Assembly: GCA_017437705.1 (NCBI GenBank)
Contig: JAFRYJ010000266.1
Coordinates: forward strand, 1 to 5,525
Direction of reading: 5' to 3'
Length of the DNA stretch: 5,525 bases
Source of the DNA: Lachnospiraceae bacterium
GTDB lineage: Bacteria; Bacillota_A; Clostridia; Lachnospirales; Lachnospiraceae
Numbering within the stretch: position 1 is the stretch's first letter; each line of letters opens with the position of its first letter. The notes beneath the pieces were generated by a model. It had not been told where the DNA came from. It was given only the letters and a program-made list of their open reading frames with translations, and made no database searches. Below are positions 1-5,525 of the stretch, piece after piece. The position numbers were made by a program, and so were the translations under genes.

Positions 1-1638
1 TACGCTTATCTCGCATCCGAGGCAAAGGACGATAAGGAATTGGCAGAGCTTGATGCCGCTTCCGAACAGGACGAAGTACAGATCTACCTGATAGATCCCA
101 AGACAGGCGCTCTTACGGAGATCGAGGATGCCATCACCGATTACGGCGACGTAACGCTTTCATTTGACGAGCCCAACACATATTACATCACCGCTGCAGG
201 CGAGGATGATTACGGCATGGCTGTACAGATCATGAGCATGACGAAGATCGTCGTTACCGGCCATACGCCCGAGAAGGTCGAGGAAGTTCCCGCAACATCA
301 ACGGAAGACGGTATGAAGGAGCACTGGAAGTGCAAAGACTGCGACGTGCTCTTTGCAGACGAAGAAGGCACGACTGTAACAACAGCTGCAGATCTCGTTA
401 TCCCCGCAGTTCCCGTTATACACGTTAATGATGGATCCTATACCGATCTGAAGCTCGGCCAGAACAGATTCGAGTACGAGTATTACGGCGACGAACAGAT
501 CGTTGTATCCGTGGAAGCTCCTGCAGACGCCAACGTAATGATCAACGGCCAGGCAACCAGGGAGACTACATTCGATACGACCCAGACCATGTGCCAGATC
601 ATAATCCAGAGAGGCACGGCAGGACCTATGATGGGCTTCATAACGTTTACCGATCTGAAGGCCGAGGAACAGGCAGAAGTTGATGCTGTCGAAGAACTGA
701 TCGAGGCTCTTCCCGATCCCGAAGATTTCGAGGATGCGGATGCGGAAGCCCTCGCAGAGGCAAATGAAGCTTACGAGGCACTTTCCGACGAGCAGAAGGA
801 AATGGTCGACGACGAGCTTGAAGAGAAGCTTGCAGCCGTAAATGATGAGGCTGAGAAGCTGAGGAAGATCGAAGAGTTCGTAACAAGGCTTTACAACGTA
901 TGTCTTGACAGAGAGCCCGATGAAGGCGGTTTCAAGGATTGGGTAAGCAGACTCAGAAGCGGAGAGACCACCGGCATCAAGGCAGCCCAGGGCTTTATCT
1001 TCAGTAAGGAATTTAAGGGCAACAATTACTGCAACGAGCATTATGTGAAGTATCTGTATAATGCATTCATGGGCAGGGAGCCCGATCCTACGGGCCAGGC
1101 ATACTGGGTAGAGAAGCTTGAAGGCGGAAAGAAGAGAGAGCAGGTATTCAACGGATTTGCAAGGAGCCAGGAATTCAAGGAACTTTGCGAAGAGTACGGT
1201 ATCATCCAGGGCGATAAGATGGCTATCCCCGAGTACGGCATCATTCCTCTCGGCCCCTGCAAGATCTGCGGTTACGAGGATCCTCTTATGGTATTCGTAA
1301 GAGATGCCTATAAGGAACTCCTCGGCAGAGACGGTAAGGAGAAGGCTGAGATCTCTAAGAATGTGACCCTGTTAAAGGCAGGCGACCTTACAGGAAACGC
1401 ATTCATCCTTCAGCTTCTGAACAGCAATGAGTTCAAGAAGAGGAATCTTTCAAATGAAGAAATGGTCGATGCTGTTTACAAGGCTATCCTCGGAAGGGAG
1501 CCTACGGCAAACGAAAAGACGACCAGAGTAAATCAGCTGAACAACAAGAAGCAGACGATCCAGCAGATAGCGACTGCGATCTGCGGATCCAAGGAATTCA
1601 GCAAACGCTGCAACACAGCGGGAATTCAGGCTAAATAA
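1..1638 (+). CDS. Modular surface/secreted-type protein with C-terminal DUF4214 units (5' end outside window)
   Basis: The frame is open from base 1 to the TAA at 1636-1638, giving 545 residues. The start lies upstream, and the TTG at 40 has no reason to be the start. In order (numbering from base 1): residues about 87-120 carry a GHTPEKVE...KCKDC module with a CxxC pair, like the short repeats seen in many clostridial surface proteins. About 140-220 is a beta-rich stretch. About 225-293 is a strongly acidic, probably helical segment containing AYEALSDEQKEMV, resembling FIVAR-like spacers. About 290-401 holds two DUF4214 units (LY..CLDREPDEGG..DWV; LYNAFMGREPDPTG..YWV). A linker with C420xxC423 follows. 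About 428-542 holds two more degenerate units (AYKELLGRD; VYKAILGREPT), each ending in an S.EF-like motif. DUF4214 has no proven biochemical role but is typical of exported proteins. No signal peptide is visible because the N terminus is missing. Extracellular location is inference. No strong terminator follows the stop directly. Confidence 0.85.
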   Translation, partial: YAYLASEAKDDKELAELDAASEQDEVQIYLIDPKTGALTEIEDAITDYGDVTLSFDEPNTYYITAAGEDDYGMAVQIMSMTKIVVTGHTPEKVEEVPATSTEDGMKEHWKCKDCDVLFADEEGTTVTTAADLVIPAVPVIHVNDGSYTDLKLGQNRFEYEYYGDEQIVVSVEAPADANVMINGQATRETTFDTTQTMCQIIIQRGTAGPMMGFITFTDLKAEEQAEVDAVEELIEALPDPEDFEDADAEALAEANEAYEALSDEQKEMVDDELEEKLAAVNDEAEKLRKIEEFVTRLYNVCLDREPDEGGFKDWVSRLRSGETTGIKAAQGFIFSKEFKGNNYCNEHYVKYLYNAFMGREPDPTGQAYWVEKLEGGKKREQVFNGFARSQEFKELCEEYGIIQGDKMAIPEYGIIPLGPCKICGYEDPLMVFVRDAYKELLGRDGKEKAEISKNVTLLKAGDLTGNAFILQLLNSNEFKKRNLSNEEMVDAVYKAILGREPTANEKTTRVNQLNNKKQTIQQIATAICGSKEFSKRCNTAGIQAK

Positions 1639-1680
1639 AACGGGTATTTTGCGGATAAGGTCCGAATGACAAACGGGCAG

Positions 1681-1772
1681 TTTATTTCAGCCGGGATAAG
1701 CCCCCCGCATTTACAGGCAGTGACTTCTAACAAACCTGTTTCAGCAGTGGTCAAATCCCCGGCTGAGATAAA
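1681..1772 (+). other. Long stem-loop domain of the candidate RNA
   Basis: Bases 1681-1695 pair with 1758-1772 over 15 consecutive positions, with only one G-U wobble (1686/1767). Alternatively, bulging C1760 extends the helix to 17 pairs, with GGGAT (1693-1697) against ATCCC (1755-1759). The loop contains a C6 run (1701-1706) and an inner ACAGG/CCTGT hairpin (1713-1717/1735-1739). TGAC at 1721-1724, inside the inner hairpin loop, can pair with GTCA at 1750-1753. Confidence 0.85.
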
Positions 1773-1787
1773 ACGCTTTGCTTTTGA

Positions 1788-1840
1788 TGCGCACGCGCGC
1801 ACAGGTGTAATTGTTGCCTGCGGCAACTGCGCGCGGCGCG
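1788..1840 (+). other. GC-rich second stem domain of the candidate RNA
   Basis: CGCGCGCA (1794-1801) pairs with TGCGCGCG (1828-1835). After a bulged A1793, TGCGC (1788-1792) continues with GCGCG (1836-1840), ending in a G-U pair. This gives 13 pairs in all. Inside, GTTGCC (1813-1818) and GGCAAC (1822-1827) form a 6-bp hairpin with a 3-nt loop, stacked directly on the outer stem. An 11-nt single-stranded bulge (1802-1812) sits on the 5' side. Confidence 0.8.
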
Positions 1841-1862
1841 CAAGAATCGCGAGTGATTCTTG
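1841..1862 (+). other. 8-bp hairpin between the GC-rich domain and the terminator
   Basis: CAAGAATC (1841-1848) is perfectly complementary to GATTCTTG (1855-1862), with a 6-nt loop GCGAGT. It follows the preceding stem without a gap, so the two could stack coaxially. A 17-nt A/T-rich linker then leads to the terminator. Confidence 0.8.
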
Positions 1863-1879
1863 AATAATACCTTAGAATG

Positions 1880-1903
1880 CGGGAGGCTTCGGCCTCCCGT
1901 TTT
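1880..1903 (+). terminator. Strong intrinsic terminator
   Basis: CGGGAGGC (1880-1887) and GCCTCCCG (1892-1899) form an 8-bp GC-rich stem closed by a TTCG tetraloop. TTTT (1900-1903) follows and another TTTT lies at 1907-1910. It terminates plus-strand transcription. It is about 240 nt after the upstream stop codon, so it ends the candidate RNA or a long structured 3' UTR. The minus strand lacks a matching T tract, so it is probably one-directional. Confidence 0.93.
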
Positions 1904-1945
1904 CCGTTTTGCAAAGGCGGATAAGGTGCTTCTTCACGGGAATAT

Positions 1946-1994
1946 TACACCGGGGAGAACCTGCCGTCGTTGAAGTCCGCGTGATCCCGGTGTA
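1946..1994. promoter_or_regulatory. 9-bp perfect inverted repeat over the MFS promoter (candidate operator)
   Basis: TACACCGGG (1946-1954) is the exact reverse complement of CCCGGTGTA (1986-1994). Arm centres are 40 bp apart, close to four helical turns. The right arm covers the end of the promoter spacer and the first two bases of the -10 hexamer. The left arm lies upstream of the -35. This fits two operator sites bound by a regulator. No regulator gene is in the window. It could only act as an RNA hairpin in a transcript initiated further upstream. Confidence 0.5.
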
Positions 1995-1998
1995 TGAT
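1970..1998 (+). promoter_or_regulatory. Sigma-A-like promoter for the MFS transporter gene
   Basis: TTGAAG (1970-1975, 4/6 match to TTGACA) and TATGAT (1993-1998, 5/6 match to TATAAT) are separated by the optimal 17 bp. Transcription would begin near 2005, leaving a leader of about 27 nt before the ATG at 2032. This placement also argues against any translation start before 2005. Confidence 0.65.
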
Positions 1999-2019
1999 AA
2001 AAATCTGAGCGAATGTCAT

Positions 2020-2024
2020 GGAGG
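2020..2024 (+). promoter_or_regulatory. Ribosome binding site deciding the MFS start
   Basis: GGAGG at 2020-2024 lies 7 nt before ATG 2032, ideal spacing. A second GGAGG at 2026-2030 is too close to the ATG to be the functional one. This fixes the start at 2032 rather than at the in-frame ATG at 1909, which sits in the terminator tail. Confidence 0.8.
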
Positions 2025-2031
2025 CGGAGGG

Positions 2032-3336
2032 ATGAGAGAATCACAACAAAAAAAGAATAATGTATTCTTTAGCAGGAACTTCCGCCTCGTCTTTTTCGGA
2101 GCCCTGGTATCGGATCTGGGAACGGTGCTCTACAGCTTTGCCGTCAGCTTTTACATCCTGGAGATCACCGGCAACAACGCCTTTATGCAGGGGCTTTACC
2201 TGGCCTTATGCAGCGTAGTGCTCCTCATCGCTACGCCGGTTGGGGGCGTGCTGGGAGACCGCTTCAACAAAGCCAGGATCATGTTCATCTGCGATTATCT
2301 GAAGGGAGGCATCATCCTCCTGGCGACCCTGGGAATGGTGCTCTTTCCGGAAAACAGCGCCCATGTGGGGATACTGTTTGCGGCTGGCATCCTGGGCAAT
2401 GCGGTCAGCGGTATCTTTACTCCCGCCGCCAATTCCCTGTTCCCCCACATCGTGGAGGAGGACAGGCTCCAGCAGGCCAACGCATACTTTTCGGTGAAGA
2501 GCGCGCTGCAGAGCATTTTCGGAGTGGTGATGGCCGGCATTATGTACGCCGTGCTCCGGATCCAGGTGCTGTTCCTTATAGTGGGTATTTGCTACGTGCT
2601 CTCCGGCGTGTCGGAGATGTTCATCCGTTATGAGCATGCTCCGTCGCCGGACAGGCTCACGGTAAAAACAGCTCTTTCCGATATGGCGGAAGGATCCCGC
2701 TATCTGAAGAGTCAGAAAGCCATCATGGTGCTGATGGCCGCCATACTGTTCATCAATTTCTTTTTCAGCCCCATACTCAGCAATTTCATACCGTATTTCA
2801 TAAAGACCGACGTGGCCGGAGCACCGTCCTATATATTCGACAGCTTTGTGAAGCCGGAGCTCTGGTCGTCGGTATTCAGCATACTGGTCGGGATAAGCTC
2901 GCTGGCGGGATCGTTGGTCCTCAGCGCCCGGCCGCAGCAGGAGAAGTGCGGACGGAAAGTGGCTGCAAGGCTTACGGTGCTGGCAGCGGCGGTGACGGCT
3001 GTTTTTATCAGCTACTGGCTGCTGGTGGACAGGGGAGTATCGCTTAATGCATTCCTTATGATATTCTGTATCTCCGCACTGTTATGCGGATTTCTTGTAT
3101 CCCTCATCAATATACCCATCAGCACGGCGATTATGAAGACGGTGGAACGGGACAAGCTGAGCAAGGTGACGAGCATCGTCAATGTTATTTCACAGGGCCT
3201 CATACCTATTTCGGCGGTCCTGGCGGGAATCATCCTGCAGACATCAGGCAGCACATTGCTGCTTCTTATCTGTTCGCTGGGCTTCGCGGCCACGGCGCTG
3301 TTTCTTTTATTCAACAAAGAAATTAAAAATATCTGA
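2032..3336 (+). CDS. MFS efflux transporter, MFS_3 / MefA-like group
   Basis: The product has 434 residues, normal for a 12-helix major facilitator. Hydrophobic segments lie at roughly residues 18-42, 51-73, 83-104, 108-130, 158-176, 178-197, 230-252, 278-298, 310-331, 338-362, 383-402 and 406-427. MFS motif A appears in the loop after helix 2 as GGVLGDRFNKAR (71-82), with D76 and R77. The stretch TPAANSLFPHIVEEDRLQQAN (130-150) is characteristic of the MFS_3/MefA-type proton-driven exporters. Family members export macrolides, siderophores or other small molecules from the cytoplasm; the substrate cannot be read from sequence, so no resistance phenotype is claimed. The gene has its own promoter and candidate operator, and no co-directional partner lies close. 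It uses CGG and CCG codons that are rare or absent in the flanking genes, suggesting acquisition by transfer. Start chosen by ribosome binding site and promoter position. Confidence 0.9.
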   Translation: MRESQQKKNNVFFSRNFRLVFFGALVSDLGTVLYSFAVSFYILEITGNNAFMQGLYLALCSVVLLIATPVGGVLGDRFNKARIMFICDYLKGGIILLATLGMVLFPENSAHVGILFAAGILGNAVSGIFTPAANSLFPHIVEEDRLQQANAYFSVKSALQSIFGVVMAGIMYAVLRIQVLFLIVGICYVLSGVSEMFIRYEHAPSPDRLTVKTALSDMAEGSRYLKSQKAIMVLMAAILFINFFFSPILSNFIPYFIKTDVAGAPSYIFDSFVKPELWSSVFSILVGISSLAGSLVLSARPQQEKCGRKVAARLTVLAAAVTAVFISYWLLVDRGVSLNAFLMIFCISALLCGFLVSLINIPISTAIMKTVERDKLSKVTSIVNVISQGLIPISAVLAGIILQTSGSTLLLLICSLGFAATALFLLFNKEIKNI

Positions 3337-3340
3337 ATCT

Positions 3341-3380
3341 TATGCGTTCCGTCCGGGGCGCATCTTTCGGTGCCCGCATA
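3341..3380 (+). other. Hairpin after the MFS gene, possible weak terminator
   Basis: GGGCGC (3356-3361) pairs with GTGCCC (3370-3375) through six pairs including one G-U. TATGCG (3341-3346) can pair with CGCATA (3375-3380) as an outer helix. The following sequence is only moderately T-rich with no T run, so efficient intrinsic termination is doubtful. Confidence 0.35.
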
Positions 3381-3410
3381 CCTGTTCTGTTCTTAAAACC
3401 GTACATTGTT

Positions 3411-3447
3411 TTTTCATCTGTTATTCACAGGCGCGATAATCTATAAT
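3411..3447 (+). promoter_or_regulatory. Promoter region for the ferredoxin-nifJ operon
   Basis: A perfect TATAAT lies at 3442-3447 but without a good -35 at 16-18 bp. An alternative pair is TTTTCA (3411-3416, 4/6) with GATAAT (3435-3440, 5/6) and an 18-bp spacer. Either would start the transcript about 55-60 nt before the ATG at 3509. Confidence 0.55.
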
Positions 3448-3469
3448 AGAATCAAGGAAGTTTAGTTAT

Positions 3470-3496
3470 TTTTATGGGCGTACTGCGCCCGTAAAA
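3470..3496 (+). promoter_or_regulatory. 11-bp leader hairpin next to the ribosome binding site
   Basis: TTTTATGGGCG (3470-3480) pairs with CGCCCGTAAAA (3486-3496) with one G-U wobble and a 5-nt loop. The stem ends right before the G run at 3497-3501 that serves as the Shine-Dalgarno. The T run lies before the stem, not after it, on either strand, so this is not a terminator. A role in mRNA stability or translation control is inference. Confidence 0.6.
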
Positions 3497-3508
3497 GGGG
3501 GTTAGGAA
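3496..3508 (+). promoter_or_regulatory. Ribosome binding site of the ferredoxin gene
   Basis: AGGGGG (3496-3501) lies 7 nt before ATG 3509. A second weaker AGGAA (3504-3508) abuts the start. The placement supports 3509 as the start. Confidence 0.6.

Positions 3509-5525
<2,017 letters not shown>

Larger units (their letters stand above)
1640..1903 (+). ncRNA. Candidate large structured non-coding RNA, or structured 3' UTR, ending in an intrinsic terminator
   Basis: This gene-free interval is packed with nested complementarity, and all of it is consistent with plus-strand transcription. The elements in order are: a small hairpin 1652-1655/1661-1664; a long stem 1681-1695/1758-1772 enclosing a 5-bp hairpin (1713-1717/1735-1739); a GC-rich stem 1788-1801/1828-1840 with one bulged A, closing on a 6-bp hairpin (1813-1818/1822-1827); an 8-bp hairpin 1841-1848/1855-1862; and the terminator 1880-1899 with its T-rich tail. 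This is too much ordered pairing for ordinary spacer DNA. I do not see signatures of tmRNA, SRP RNA, RNase P RNA or 6S RNA. Size, taxon and a multi-stem layout make the raiA-motif class the first covariance model I would test, but I cannot confirm the match. No clear promoter is visible, so it could be read through from the upstream gene. The existence of structure is well supported; identity is not. Confidence 0.7.
1651..1927 (+). repeat. 11-bp direct repeat flanking the candidate RNA
   Basis: The sequence GCGGATAAGGT occurs at 1651-1661 and again at 1917-1927, 266 bp apart, on either side of the RNA domains and the terminator. Each copy lies shortly after a run of four T. The purpose is unknown: it could be chance, a trace of duplication, or a boundary of an inserted segment. 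Confidence 0.5.

Noticed and set aside
40..42. TTG as the start of the DUF4214 protein
   Set aside because: The frame is open upstream to base 1, no ribosome binding site precedes it, and a secreted protein would need an upstream signal peptide.
298..1041. Long minus-strand open frame of 247 codons
   Set aside because: It lies antisense within the DUF4214 gene, has low-complexity Leu/Cys-rich content with no domain, and is a codon-bias shadow.
1626..1863. Short reading frames on both strands (plus 1666-1863, minus 1626-1826) within the terminator-bounded interval
   Set aside because: Neither has a ribosome binding site or recognisable domain. Both coincide with the strong stems, so they are better explained as open frames over a structured RNA.
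1640..1903. tmRNA, SRP RNA, 6S RNA or a tRNA as identity of the structured RNA
   Set aside because: No tag-peptide frame, no SRP GGAAG/GCAG core, no single long bulged rod as in 6S RNA, and no tRNA cloverleaf or T-loop consensus could be found.
1909..2031. N-terminal extension of the MFS protein from ATG 1909
   Set aside because: It begins in the terminator tail, lacks a ribosome binding site, lies upstream of the predicted transcription start, and its 41 residues resemble no transporter N terminus.
2206..2637. Overlapping open frames on both strands inside the MFS gene
   Set aside because: They are His/Arg-rich translations without motifs, inside a gene with clear transmembrane helices and an MFS motif A.
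3341..3380. Intrinsic terminator of the MFS gene
   Set aside because: The hairpin exists but no T run follows it, so it is listed only as a low-confidence hairpin.

Overview
The window looks like chromosomal DNA of an anaerobic Bacillota of the class Clostridia, possibly Lachnospiraceae or a neighbouring family. The signs are a secreted-type protein ending in DUF4214 units, strong GGAGG-type ribosome binding sites, sigma-A-like promoters, and a one-polypeptide pyruvate:ferredoxin oxidoreductase gene coupled to a cysteine-rich ferredoxin gene. Family-level placement is inference. All genes lie on the plus strand.

Layout: (1) 1-1638 is the 3' part of a large modular protein, probably extracellular, with a CxxC module, a beta-rich stretch, an acidic helical stretch and four DUF4214-like units. 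(2) 1639-1910 has no convincing protein gene. It has strong RNA architecture instead: a long hairpin domain, a second GC-rich domain, an 8-bp hairpin and a textbook intrinsic terminator. I call it a candidate structured non-coding RNA of about 260 nt, or an extended structured 3' UTR. (3) 1911-2031 is a promoter region with a -35/-10 pair and a 9-bp inverted repeat whose right arm overlaps the -10. (4) 2032-3336 encodes a 12-helix MFS exporter whose codon choice differs from its neighbours. (5) 3337-3508 is a promoter/leader region with an 11-bp hairpin next to the ribosome binding site. (6) 3509-4630 encodes a soluble protein made of two RnfB-like ferredoxin modules, with cysteines for up to eight [4Fe-4S] clusters. 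(7) 4623-5525 is the N-terminal part of nifJ/PFOR. It overlaps the ferredoxin gene by 8 nt and runs off the window.

Functionally, the last two genes form an apparent operon. PFOR oxidises pyruvate to acetyl-CoA and CO2, and the translationally coupled poly-ferredoxin is a natural candidate to receive or distribute the electrons. The MFS gene has its own promoter and looks like an independent, possibly acquired, unit. The two items most worth following up are the structured RNA at about 1640-1903 and the duplicated RnfB-like ferredoxin coupled to PFOR.
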